Below are positions 54,976-62,684 of a stretch of 64,000 bases of DNA, one piece after another. The position numbers were made by a program, and so were the translations under genes. Where the stretch lies: contig NZ_PVBN01000002.1 of NCBI RefSeq assembly GCF_002968635.1, forward strand, positions 372,001 through 436,000, written 5' to 3'. Each line of letters opens with the position of its first letter. Position 1 is the stretch's first letter. The stretch comes from Neorhizobium alkalisoli. Its GTDB lineage: Bacteria; Pseudomonadota; Alphaproteobacteria; Rhizobiales; Rhizobiaceae. Under the pieces are notes generated by a model. The model was not told the DNA's origin. It worked only from the letters and a program-made list of their open reading frames with translations, and searched no databases.

Positions 54976-55110
54976 GGTCCTTTCTTTCGTGTTTAGGGTG
55001 ATCGGTGGACTCGCGGCGAATAAGGCGTATGATTTCTTTATCGTCACCAATCGATCCCTAGGCGGTGACGGCTGAGAGTTACTACGCGCTCGCGCCTGCT
55101 TCATGTCAGG

Positions 55111-55356
55111 ATGTCGGCCATGCTCGCTTCCCCACAGTTATCATCTTCGCTGGACCAGGATCTGCGCTGCCTTTGGCGCTGGGCCGCTAGGTACAGATCC
55201 GACGAACGGGACATCAAACGCCTCGTTGACCGCACAATCGCCACAGTAGGCGCCAATCCAGATCTCATCGAAAATCACAAAGTTGATCGTGGGTTGTTTC
55301 GGATTATGTGCAAGCTCGCCTTAGAGAAACCTATGATGCTTCGCCCACGTGTTTAG
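55111..55356 (+). CDS. Small protein resembling an isolated ECF sigma region 2
   Basis: 81 residues from ATG 55111. LDQDLRCLWRWAARYRSDERDIKRLVDRTIATVGANPDLIENHKVDRGLFRIMCKLALE has the hydrophobic and D-x-x-R-L-V pattern of sigma-70 region 2 (compare RxLxxDxxxAEDLVQExxL). Region 4 is absent. It could be a fragment or an anti-host regulator; the match is weak. Confidence 0.45.
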   Translation: MSAMLASPQLSSSLDQDLRCLWRWAARYRSDERDIKRLVDRTIATVGANPDLIENHKVDRGLFRIMCKLALEKPMMLRPRV

Positions 55357-55365
55357 GGTGCGAGG

Positions 55366-56475
55366 TTATGCCGGAAGGCATCCGGCAGCAAACAGCCTTG
55401 GCGCCATCCGGTTGCGAAGGTTGATCTGCCCCTGGTAGGTCGGGTGCACCGTATCTGCTCCAATATCTTCCGGCTGAAGCCCGTCCATCATGTCGATGAA
55501 GGTAACCCCCTCTGTCAATACACCGGCCTGCACTGCGGCATTTTGCGGGAGGGTCGTGAAGGTGCCCATCACGAAACGCTTCGTTACCGGCGTAACATCC
55601 AGAGCGGCCGACACCGCCGCGGTGATTGCATCAAGGGCGGCTTGATCGACGGCGCTGTCGTTTCGTGACCCCGCAAAGACGATTGCTTCGGGCGAGATGT
55701 TGAGAGCCAGAGGCAGACGATCCCCGCCGAAGTGTGAGATTGCTACGTCGCCGGTTCCGCTGGCAACCCACTTCGTCCCGCCGATCGAGGCGTTGCAGCA
55801 GTGATCGAAGCCAAGCATTGCAGCAATGCCATGCGCCCAAGTATCAAGGAACGACGCGCCAGTTGGCGGCGATCCTGATCCTGCCGTAAGGCTGTCTCCG
55901 ATCGTCACAAGCGTCTTGCCAGATGCAGCGGATCGAACAGGCGGATAGGCGGCTTCCGTCTGGAAGTTGAGGATGTTGTTCCCGCCCGCCATAATGAACT
56001 TGATGGTCCGGCTTCGGTTATCGGGAAAGGTCAGCAGCACGTTCGAGGTGGAGCCTGCCGCAGCAGTGACCGTGAAAGACGGCGACACCCATTTTCCATT
56101 CACCAGGATCAGCAGGCGAGGCGTAGCGCTTGGGGGCACCCAATAGAGGGCCACATAGCGAGAAGACGTAGTGAACTCAACTTGCATGTCCCAGCGACGA
56201 GACTGCGCAACGCCCCCGGGCATCATCGCGCCTGTGACGCGGCTGTTGACCGTGGCGGGGATCAGAACGCCATTCGGTACGCCGGGATAGCGGAACTTGG
56301 TGTCCCCGGCCATGTCCACGTTGGTGGTGTTGTCGCCGATGCGCTTGAGGGTGCTGTAGATGTTGTCTGCATCAAGCGTGATGTCGGGCGCAACGTATTC
56401 GCCGGCATGGACGCCGATCTTGCCGTCCGCTCGCTCATATGCGAACGTCGCCGAGCTGTACGGAAAAGCGTGCAA
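55366..56475 (-). CDS. SGNH/GDSL hydrolase, N-terminus probably frameshifted
   Basis: 369 residues from TTG 56475. A beta-rich N-terminal half (about 1-165) as in carbohydrate-binding or tail-fibre proteins, then an SGNH esterase domain: VTIGDSLTAGSG (block I Ser), ASIGGTKW (Gly), VFAGSRNDS (Asn), and DTVHPTY (Asp-His). It may deacylate polysaccharide or act as a tail-associated depolymerase. The TTG start is unconvincing: the natural start is ATG 56548, which overlaps the upstream stop as ATGA but reads into another frame and stops after 37 codons. A frameshift between 56475 and 56548 is likely. Confidence 0.8.
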   Translation of the reverse strand: MHAFPYSSATFAYERADGKIGVHAGEYVAPDITLDADNIYSTLKRIGDNTTNVDMAGDTKFRYPGVPNGVLIPATVNSRVTGAMMPGGVAQSRRWDMQVEFTTSSRYVALYWVPPSATPRLLILVNGKWVSPSFTVTAAAGSTSNVLLTFPDNRSRTIKFIMAGGNNILNFQTEAAYPPVRSAASGKTLVTIGDSLTAGSGSPPTGASFLDTWAHGIAAMLGFDHCCNASIGGTKWVASGTGDVAISHFGGDRLPLALNISPEAIVFAGSRNDSAVDQAALDAITAAVSAALDVTPVTKRFVMGTFTTLPQNAAVQAGVLTEGVTFIDMMDGLQPEDIGADTVHPTYQGQINLRNRMAPRLFAAGCLPA

Positions 56476-56544
56476 TGGTCCGTCCAGAGCCCGGTGATGA
56501 TGGCGGCCTCTCGACCGCCTTGATCTGGGAAATACGCGGCTCCA

Positions 56545-56883
56545 TCATTTAGCCACCGCGTCGCGTTCGATCTTCTCCCGCATCGCAGTTATCGCGAAGT
56601 CGAGAACGGCGGAATCTACCGCGAAGATATCAGCAACATGACGAGAAGCATGTTCCGGCGCTGGGAGCTTTCCGGACCACTCAGCGAGTGAGAGCCGACG
56701 CCGTCCGGCTTCCTCAACGCGCCGCTGCTCCACGTGCAGAACCAGCGAGTGCTCCACGGGATGCACATAGGCTGGATGGCCATTCTCTAGTTCGATTCGA
56801 AGGCCTGCGCCGAGGACGGGACGGTCCGCCACCTCTCCGGCGATCAGGCGTTCGTATCGCGATTTTGATTTAAATAAGCGCAA
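56545..56883 (-). CDS. Hypothetical phage-type protein, 112 aa
   Basis: From ATG 56883. LFKSKSRYERLIAGEVADRPVLGAGLRIELENGHPAYVHPVEHSLVLHVEQRRVEEAGRR looks like a small beta/alpha protein of a tail region. The TGA stop overlaps ATG 56548 by 4 bp (ATGA), typical of tightly packed phage operons. Confidence 0.6.
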   Translation of the reverse strand: MRLFKSKSRYERLIAGEVADRPVLGAGLRIELENGHPAYVHPVEHSLVLHVEQRRVEEAGRRRLSLAEWSGKLPAPEHASRHVADIFAVDSAVLDFAITAMREKIERDAVAK

Positions 56884-57000
56884 AAGTCCTCCTCTCCGGC
56901 GCGAGGGCCGGCTATTAGTGGTTGATAGATCGATTTATTTAGTTGAAGCTAATGAACATTCGCGTTTCCTTTCCCGTTGGAAGATGAGGAGGAAACGAAA

Positions 57001-57186
57001 ATGTCTGACCCGAAAAAGCCGAGGATGGTGCGGATCCCTGGTCCCGACTACTGCGTCATTGAACACTGCAAGAAATTCGGAATCAAACCTGCAGAACAAA
57101 AGAAGCTGCTATCGCTCTTGGGCAAGCGTGCGCCTTCGCATGAGCTGCGTTCAAATTCCCCGCCAAGGGCGCCGCGGTTTAGGTAG
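57001..57186 (+). CDS. Hypothetical protein, 61 aa
   Basis: From ATG 57001, GAGGAGG about 9 nt upstream. MSDPKKPRMVRIPGPDYCVIEHCKKFGIKPAEQKKLLSLLGKRAPSHEL: basic, helix with Cys residues; DUF3606-like at a stretch. Not recognised. Convergent with the excisionase gene, whose stop it abuts. Confidence 0.6.
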   Translation: MSDPKKPRMVRIPGPDYCVIEHCKKFGIKPAEQKKLLSLLGKRAPSHELRSNSPPRAPRFR

Positions 57187-57408
57187 TCATACCACTCTGT
57201 CCGTGGCCAAGTTATTCTGGTTAGCTGCAGACCACGTATTGCTCCGAACACGCTCGTCCCGCCATGCATCGAGATCTGGCAAGGAATAAACAACCGCCCG
57301 ACCAAGTTTGAAGTACCTCGGTCCGCCCCCGAAGCAGCGAAGTTTATCCAGCATGGATTTCGAGACGCCAAGATATTCGGCGGCCTCCTTGACGCGTATG
57401 TTTTTCAT
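57187..57408 (-). CDS. AlpA/MerR-type HTH protein, probable excisionase (Xis)
   Basis: 73 residues from ATG 57408, AAGGGAG at 8 nt. MKNIRVKEAAEYLGVSKSMLDKLRCFGGGPRYFKLGRAVVYSLPDLDAWRDERVR is the compact winged-HTH of AlpA-like excisionases, proteins that bend att DNA to promote excision. Beside the integrase in the right end of the element, as expected. Confidence 0.88.
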   Translation of the reverse strand: MKNIRVKEAAEYLGVSKSMLDKLRCFGGGPRYFKLGRAVVYSLPDLDAWRDERVRSNTWSAANQNNLATDRVV

Positions 57409-57484
57409 TGGCATCTCCCTTGTTTGATAGCGATGCCTGACAATTGATGATTTTTACAAAAGATGCTAAGCGAACAAACACGAT

Positions 57485-57859
57485 TTATTCGCAGTGTTCT
57501 CTGTCTGATGCCTCTTTCGCTGCGTCAAACTCTGCGATCGCCTTCCGGACATGCGTTTCGGAGTAGCCGAATTTTTCTGACAGTTGTCGCAGAGCGTCCT
57601 CGTACTTCACCCCATCCAGCCGTAACCAGTGAAATTGCTCACCGATGTCGAACCAGTGCCGCGTATTGGCGCGCTGACGGCCGCGAGATCGTTTCGGTGG
57701 CCTGATCATCTCCGCTGCGATGCGTTGCACCACGCGATCGGCTTTGCCAGCGAGGAGAACCTCTATGATAGCCGTCTTCGCGTCTTCTGTTCGGCCTTCT
57801 GACAACGCCGTTTCGATAGGAAGCGCCTGCAGGCTAAAGCCATCAGGAAGTTTTGCCAT
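57485..57859 (-). CDS. Small HTH-like protein coupled to the integrase gene
   Basis: 124 residues from ATG 57859, which overlaps the end of the integrase gene by 17 bp. The C-terminal part (YEDALRQLSEKFGYSETHVRKAIAEFDAAKEA) looks like a helix-turn-helix DNA-binding segment; the middle is basic (PPKRSRGRQRANTRHWF). It may regulate integration or excision. Not a known family. Confidence 0.65.
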   Translation of the reverse strand: MAKLPDGFSLQALPIETALSEGRTEDAKTAIIEVLLAGKADRVVQRIAAEMIRPPKRSRGRQRANTRHWFDIGEQFHWLRLDGVKYEDALRQLSEKFGYSETHVRKAIAEFDAAKEASDREHCE

Positions 57860-59138
57860 CTTTGCCCCCCATCGCGCTCGATATCTTTTCGCCAATGGCG
57901 TCGGCTGCTTTCTTCAAAGGATCTGTGTCTAGGTGCGCGTAGCGCTGCGTCGTCGCTGCCTGCGTGTGCCCCAAAAGCTTTCCGACTATGGGAAGGCCAA
58001 GGCTGCCACCCACCCCTACACTGGCGAAGCTGTGGCGCAGGTCGTGCAGGCGTACGTTCTCAAGGCCGGCGCGTCTCAAAACCGCCCCCCATGGTTTGTT
58101 CAGGTCCGCCCGGGGCTTTTCGTCCTTAGTTCCAGCCGAGGCCCCTGCGATCACATATTTACCGACCCGTGGCAGCGCTTCGAGTATAGCTAATGCAGGT
58201 GATGAAAGAACCACGGTTTTTCGGCCGGTTTTACTGTCGGGCAGGAACAACGCGCCTCGCTCCAGATCTACATCAGACCAGCGGAGGTCAAGGATTTCGC
58301 GACGACGGGCGCCAGTGAGAAGGAAGAGTCGGATCGCCGCAACTACATGAGGACCGTAGACGGTCCGTCGGTTCTCGAGTTTGGCTGCGTGCTTTGCTTT
58401 CAGTTTAGTCTCGTCCACCTCATAGGGGAGTCCCGTAGTCTCGGCCTCGGTAAGCGCTTCTCCTAACGCAGCGAGCTCCGCAGATGTTAGGAATCGCTCC
58501 ATTTTTCGCTCTTTGAAGCGCTCGACGACAACGACCGGGTTATGACCTGCCGGCGCCAAGCCGTGCTTTGATGCCCAGGTGAACATCGCGGACAGCACGG
58601 CCAACGTTCGGTTTGCCATTGTTCGTCCGCTGTTCCCCTTCGTGTTTTTTCCTCGCGTGATGTGAGCCTGGAGACGTGCAACATCGCTGGCCGTTACCAG
58701 GGAACTACGCATCGAGCCGAGGACGGGGACGATGTAACGATCGATGGCTGATTTGTACTCTGAATAGGTCCTCGCTTTGCGCTTCACCTGAACATGGTCA
58801 CGCAGATATTTGCTCGCTAGCTCGGCAACCGTATCGCCCTTGCGTTCGTCCGACCTCGCAGAGGCGGGATCCGCGCCGAGCGCGACACGCGCCAGCGTCC
58901 GTACGGCTTCGTCCCTTGCCTCCTCCGGCGACATCGTCGCTGGCGTTCCCAGCTTCAAGCGCTTCTTTGCTACCGCTCGCCCGCCCGCGCCAGGTCGATA
59001 CTCTAAGATCCAAGAGCGGGCGCCGGTGGGAGCGACACGCAGGCCGAAACCCTTTACGTCGCTATCGAAGTAGGTAGTGATCTTGTCCGTTGGCTGCAGA
59101 GCACCAACCGATTTGCGCGTCAACTTCAGTACCGGCAT
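57843..59138 (-). CDS. Tyrosine-type site-specific integrase of the element
   Basis: 431 residues from ATG 59138 (a longer frame exists). Catalytic residues: Arg in TGARRREILDLRW, Lys in the beta hairpin SKTGRKTVVL, HDLRHSFAS (His-x-x-Arg), and LLGHTQAATTQRYAH (His and Tyr). The N-terminal DUF4102-type arm-binding domain starts KLTRKSVGALQPTDKITTYFDSDVKGFGLRVAPTG. It acts on tRNA-Lys. The AGTCGCCAC pair lies 13-33 bp upstream of its start, so the integrase may also control its own expression. Confidence 0.96.
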   Translation of the reverse strand: MPVLKLTRKSVGALQPTDKITTYFDSDVKGFGLRVAPTGARSWILEYRPGAGGRAVAKKRLKLGTPATMSPEEARDEAVRTLARVALGADPASARSDERKGDTVAELASKYLRDHVQVKRKARTYSEYKSAIDRYIVPVLGSMRSSLVTASDVARLQAHITRGKNTKGNSGRTMANRTLAVLSAMFTWASKHGLAPAGHNPVVVVERFKERKMERFLTSAELAALGEALTEAETTGLPYEVDETKLKAKHAAKLENRRTVYGPHVVAAIRLFLLTGARRREILDLRWSDVDLERGALFLPDSKTGRKTVVLSSPALAILEALPRVGKYVIAGASAGTKDEKPRADLNKPWGAVLRRAGLENVRLHDLRHSFASVGVGGSLGLPIVGKLLGHTQAATTQRYAHLDTDPLKKAADAIGEKISSAMGGKDGKTS

Positions 59139-59150
59139 CTGCCCCCCGTG

Positions 59151-59171
59151 AGTCGCCACCAAGTCGCCACC
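59151..59171 (+). repeat. Right tandem AGTCGCCAC sites (candidate integrase arm sites)
   Basis: AGTCGCCACC at 59151 and 59162, the same 11-bp spacing and orientation as the left pair at 45909-45929; 113 bp inside attR. Confidence 0.7.
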
Positions 59172-59283
59172 GCAAGTGAAACACAAGGAAACTCGGGGTA
59201 ACGATGCCTAGAAATATAGCGTGAATAGTCTTGAAAATAAAGGGATATTGACACGATGGCAATCCCGGTGAAATAAATGTATG

Positions 59284-59332
59284 CTGACTTTTAATCAGTA
59301 GGTCCAGGGTTCGAATCCCTGCGCTCTCACCA
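59284..59332 (+). repeat. attR, 49-bp direct repeat of the tRNA-Lys 3' end
   Basis: Identical to 45812-45860. The 5' part of the tRNA is absent, so this is a partial tRNA copy and not a second tRNA gene. Confidence 0.93.
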
Positions 59333-59508
59333 CCTCTTCCCTAAACCTTCAAACTTCATGTTGGCGATTCCCGCGCCGATTACGACGCATATGCATCGCA
59401 CAATGAAGATGCCGCCCTTCTCCATCTTCTCTTCGTCGTACCTAGCACGTTACTTGCCAGTCTCCAGTGATGCCGCAGTCGCCAAATGTTTCTGCGAGCG
59501 CAAGCCAT

Positions 59509-59534
59509 GGAACTTCTTGGTCGTTCATCACGTT
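59509..59534 (+). promoter_or_regulatory. Candidate EcfG/RpoE2 promoter
   Basis: GGAAC (59509-59513), 19 nt, TT (59533-59534) within CGTT, the best match in the window to GGAAC-N18/19-TT. It is 20 bp upstream of the start of a small membrane protein. Confidence 0.6.
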
Positions 59535-59554
59535 TGACGGCCGAAGGAGCAACT

Positions 59555-59680
59555 ATGCGGATTATCTTTATTGTGATGATTGCCTCGGTACTTAGTATCC
59601 TGGCCTTCAAATATGCGGATCAAGGCCTTGGCGGCGGTGAGATCATGGCTTCGCCAGCCGAACTCTCAGCTCAGAATTGA
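59555..59680 (+). CDS. 41-residue single-span membrane protein
   Basis: From ATG 59555 with AGGAG at 5 nt. MRIIFIVMIASVLSILAFKYADQG gives one N-terminal helix, then a short polar tail. Immediately downstream of a strong candidate general-stress promoter and just outside attR, so probably a host gene. Function unknown. Confidence 0.65.
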   Translation: MRIIFIVMIASVLSILAFKYADQGLGGGEIMASPAELSAQN

Positions 59681-59845
59681 ACTGCACCCATCGCAACCTT
59701 GTCGCCTTCCAATGCCTCATCACTTCCTTTCCCAAGCGAGTCGATCCCGCTGAAGCTTCATCCGTATTCTCCGAAGCAGGCATTACCACATCACCGGCAC
59801 ATCTGGAGGCAGCCTCCGCGACTATTCTCACACATCGTTGACTTC

Positions 59846-59880
59846 AAGGTTCCGCTCCAAGGCGGAACCTTCTGTTTTTT
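59846..59880 (+). terminator. Rho-independent terminator
   Basis: Perfect 10-bp stem AAGGTTCCGC/GCGGAACCTT with a 6-nt loop, then CTGTTTTTT. It ends transcripts from the 59555 gene or from the gene-poor stretch 59681-59845. Confidence 0.85.
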
Positions 59881-59888
59881 GGGATGTT
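59864..59888 (+). promoter_or_regulatory. Candidate RpoE2-type promoter overlapping the terminator
   Basis: GGAAC (59864-59868), 18 nt, TT (59887-59888) in TGTT, 26 bp upstream of a small membrane protein start. The GGAAC is part of the terminator stem, so the match may be accidental. Confidence 0.35.
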
Positions 59889-59913
59889 CAAATGCGAAAG
59901 AGGAGAAATTTCC

Positions 59914-60093
59914 ATGAACGCCCGAAACATTCTTATTGCTTTGGGATCGGCCATCGTCGGAGCTTTGGTCGCGGCGCTTCTGTTGTATTCGGCGGGGCCG
60001 ACCGCGACGGCCAAAACGGATCGCCTCAGCGGCTCCCCCTCGGAAACGGCATTCATGCCGGAGCGTTTTGGCGTTCCGAGCTCGACACAGTAA
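59914..60093 (+). CDS. 59-residue single-span membrane protein
   Basis: From ATG 59914 with AGAGGAG upstream. One helix (ILIALGSAIVGALVAALLLYSAG, about 5-27) and a Ser/Thr-rich tail. No family is recognised. A possible stress promoter precedes it. Confidence 0.65.
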   Translation: MNARNILIALGSAIVGALVAALLLYSAGPTATAKTDRLSGSPSETAFMPERFGVPSSTQ

Positions 60094-60148
60094 AACCACC
60101 CATCTCGACAATGGAGCCGGCGCGCGAAAAGGCGCCGGCTCCCGCTTC

Positions 60149-60409
60149 TCAATGAACCGATCCGCCGCCCTCTTCCTCTTCGAAGGAGACAGCCACATCG
60201 CTATTGGCCGAAAGCCGCACCGTATTTCCTTCGATATCGGCAACAAGATCGAGCGGAATGAAATGATGATGGCCTTTGTGGCCTCCTTCACCGCTGTCTT
60301 TCCTGGTCAGCTTGATCCGGCTTCCCTCGACGCCATCGACGGTCCCCACATGGACGCCGTCGGCACCGATGACTTCCGCATGTTCCTTGATTCTCGCAGC
60401 ATCAATCAT
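60149..60409 (-). CDS. DUF2171 family protein
   Basis: 86 residues from ATG 60409, AAGGAG upstream. MIDAARIKEHAEVIGADGVHVGTVDGVEGSRIKLTRKDSGEGGHKGHHHFIPLDLVADIEGNTVRLSANSDVAV matches DUF2171/PRC-barrel-like small proteins with the G-x-x-VGTVDGV turn and HHFIPLDLV. A beta-barrel of unknown function, common in alphaproteobacterial stress gene sets. Divergent from the MacA-like operon. Confidence 0.88.
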   Translation of the reverse strand: MIDAARIKEHAEVIGADGVHVGTVDGVEGSRIKLTRKDSGEGGHKGHHHFIPLDLVADIEGNTVRLSANSDVAVSFEEEEGGGSVH

Positions 60410-60665
60410 TGGAGATCTCCTTTTCTGCGGCTGAACAACGTGCGAGCGGCGATATCGATGCATAGGGAAAAGAACTGCCGGCTGATGCGGATCAAAGTCG
60501 AACTACCTTACCGATATTTAAGTACATCCCAGACGCATTTCGTGTCATCGGAAGCATGGAGATCCGTACGCCCCCCATGCATCTGCCGGATACGGGTGCA
60601 TAATACCGGATAGGTTTGAAGATCGCGGGCAGATCCGCCTCCACTTCATCACGAAGGACACGACC

Positions 60666-61961
60666 TTGAACGTGCAGAAGACGTTAGAACCCGCCGAGAA
60701 GACGGCCGACGCAGCCGACCTCGCCGCAATTCTCACGAAGTCGGGATCCGGCAAGAAGCGGCGCCGGTTCTTCTGGCCGATCCTGCTCATCGTGCTTCTG
60801 GCGACAGCAATTGGCGCCTACGCCTATCTCGGCAGCAACGGCCCCCAATATACCTACAGCACGGTGCCGGTGGCTCGCGGCGATCTTTCGGTCATCGTCA
60901 CGGCCACTGGATCGGTCCAGCCAACCGAGCAGGTCGATATATCCAGCGAACTGTCGGGCACGGTCCGCAAGGTCCACGTCACCTACAACAGCGCCGTCAA
61001 GGCCGGCGAGGTGCTCGCAGAGCTCGATACGAACAAACAGGAAGCCGATGTGCAGAGCGCGCGGGCTCAACTCGCGTCGGCAAAAGCCAATGTGCTGAAG
61101 GCCGAGGCGGAAGCCGCTTCGGCGAAAACCAGCCTTGACCGCTTGAGCGGGCTCGTCAGCAACCGGGTTTCCAGTCAGCAGGATCTGGACGCCGCAAGAT
61201 ATACCTACGAATCGACGCTAGCCACCAAAGCCATCAACGAAGCGGCGGTACAGTCGGCCGAAGCTGCGTTGCGCCTGGCGGAAGTAAACCTCTCCAAGCT
61301 GACGATCGTGTCGCCCGTCGACGGTATCGTGCTGACGCGCGATATCGATCCCGGTCAGACCGTCGCTTCCTCGCTCAATGCCCCGGTGCTGTTCACCATC
61401 GCCGGAGACCTCCGGCAGATGGAACTGCAGGTCGCGGTCGACGAGGCGGATGTCGGCCAGGTGAAGGAAAGCCAGGGCGCAGTCTTCTCGGTCGATGCCT
61501 ATCCGGATCGGACGTTTCCGGCGAAGATCGAGACGGTGCGGTTTGCGTCGGAAACCGTGTCGAATATCGTCACCTATAAAGCGATCCTGACTGTCGACAA
61601 CCAGGAACTCCTCCTGAGGCCCGGCATGACGGCAACGGCGGACATCAACGTCGAGTCGGTCAAGAATGCCCTTCTCATTCCGAATGCCGCACTGCGCTAC
61701 TCGCCACCGGCCGCGTCTCGGTCCGGCGGCAGCATACTTACACGGCTCTTCCGGCCCCCGCGCGCCCCAGGCGGTAACCGCGGCTCCAACAGCGACAGCG
61801 CCGACAAATCCGCGCGCAGCATTTGGGTGCTCCGGAATGGCCAACCGCAGCGGATAGGCGTCCAGACAGGATCATCCGATGGCCGGTCAACGGTCATGCA
61901 ATCGGGCGATCTCAAGGAAGGCGATCTGGTGATTACCTCGGCGATAGCGCGAAACGGCTGA
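60666..61961 (+). CDS. MacA-like periplasmic adaptor of an ABC export system
   Basis: 431 residues from TTG 60666 (GAAGGA upstream; GTG 60672 also possible). N-terminal cytoplasmic tail, one transmembrane helix (about 38-58), lipoyl halves around YSTVPVARGDLSVIVTATGSVQPTEQVDISSELSGTV and SPVDGIVLTRDIDPGQTV, a coiled-coil hairpin, and a beta-barrel/MP domain. It joins the ABC exporter below to an outer-membrane TolC-like channel not seen here. 9 bp before the ATPase gene. Confidence 0.92.
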   Translation: MNVQKTLEPAEKTADAADLAAILTKSGSGKKRRRFFWPILLIVLLATAIGAYAYLGSNGPQYTYSTVPVARGDLSVIVTATGSVQPTEQVDISSELSGTVRKVHVTYNSAVKAGEVLAELDTNKQEADVQSARAQLASAKANVLKAEAEAASAKTSLDRLSGLVSNRVSSQQDLDAARYTYESTLATKAINEAAVQSAEAALRLAEVNLSKLTIVSPVDGIVLTRDIDPGQTVASSLNAPVLFTIAGDLRQMELQVAVDEADVGQVKESQGAVFSVDAYPDRTFPAKIETVRFASETVSNIVTYKAILTVDNQELLLRPGMTATADINVESVKNALLIPNAALRYSPPAASRSGGSILTRLFRPPRAPGGNRGSNSDSADKSARSIWVLRNGQPQRIGVQTGSSDGRSTVMQSGDLKEGDLVITSAIARNG

Positions 61962-61970
61962 GGCGAACCA

Positions 61971-62684
61971 ATGCAGGCCCCCCTTATCGAGTTCAGGCAG
62001 GTTTCCAAGTTCTACGGTCGCGGCGAGGCGACCATCCGGGCGCTCGACCACGTCGATCTTTCGATATCGCGGGGAGAATTCGTGTCGATCATGGGGCCTT
62101 CCGGATCGGGCAAGTCCACCTGCATGAACATCATCGGCGGGCTCGACGTGCCATCCGCCGGCGAGTATCTTTTTCAAGGGATCCCGACCGGCGGCTTCAG
62201 CCGCACCCAGTTGACACTGTTGCGCCGGCATATGCTCGGCTTCGTGTTTCAGGGTTTCAATCTGCTGGCGCGGACATCGGCGGTCGAAAACGTCGAACTG
62301 CCGTTGACCTATCGCGGGATGGACGCTCGGGAGCGCCGAAGGCTCGCCATGGCCGCCCTAGAGCAGGTCGGGCTGAAGGGCCGGGAAGATCACACGACAC
62401 AGGAACTATCGGGTGGCCAGCAACAGCGGGTGGCGATCGCCAGGGCAATCGTAACCGACCCGGCGGTCCTGCTCGCGGACGAGCCGACCGGTAACCTCGA
62501 TACCAGGACGAGCACCGAGATCATGCAGTTGATCAGCCACCTCAACAATGAGCGTGGCATTACCGTGATCATGGTGACGCACGAAGAAGACATAGCAGCG
62601 TACGGCCAACGCCTTCTGCGCTTCGTCGACGGCCGCCTCACCTCCGATGAGATTCGCCAAAAGGAGGTGGAAATTGTTCATTGA
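61971..62684 (+). CDS. ABC transporter ATPase (MacB/LolD type)
   Basis: 237 residues. Walker A GPSGSGKST, Q-loop FQGFNLLART, signature ELSGGQQQRVAIARAI, Walker B VLLADEPTGNLD, H-loop MVTHEEDIAAYG. LolD/MacB ATPase family. In E. coli MacB the ATPase and permease are one chain; here they are two genes overlapping by 11 bp. Confidence 0.95.
   Translation: MQAPLIEFRQVSKFYGRGEATIRALDHVDLSISRGEFVSIMGPSGSGKSTCMNIIGGLDVPSAGEYLFQGIPTGGFSRTQLTLLRRHMLGFVFQGFNLLARTSAVENVELPLTYRGMDARERRRLAMAALEQVGLKGREDHTTQELSGGQQQRVAIARAIVTDPAVLLADEPTGNLDTRTSTEIMQLISHLNNERGITVIMVTHEEDIAAYGQRLLRFVDGRLTSDEIRQKEVEIVH

Larger units (their letters stand above)
45812..59332. mobile_element. Integrative element (about 13.5 kb) in tRNA-Lys(TTT)
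   Basis: Defined by a 49-bp direct repeat of the tRNA 3' part (attL 45812-45860, attR 59284-59332). A tyrosine integrase gene lies at the right end reading inward, an AlpA-type excisionase is nearby, and tandem AGTCGCCAC sites flank both inner edges. Genes inside are short, mostly of unknown function, with lower GC than the flanks. There is no visible terminase, portal, capsid, relaxase or replication initiator. I read it as a small genomic island, satellite or decayed prophage; broken genes point to partial decay. Confidence 0.92.

Noticed and set aside
59284..59332. Second tRNA-Lys gene
   Set aside because: Only the 3' 49 bases are present; it is the attR copy left by integration.
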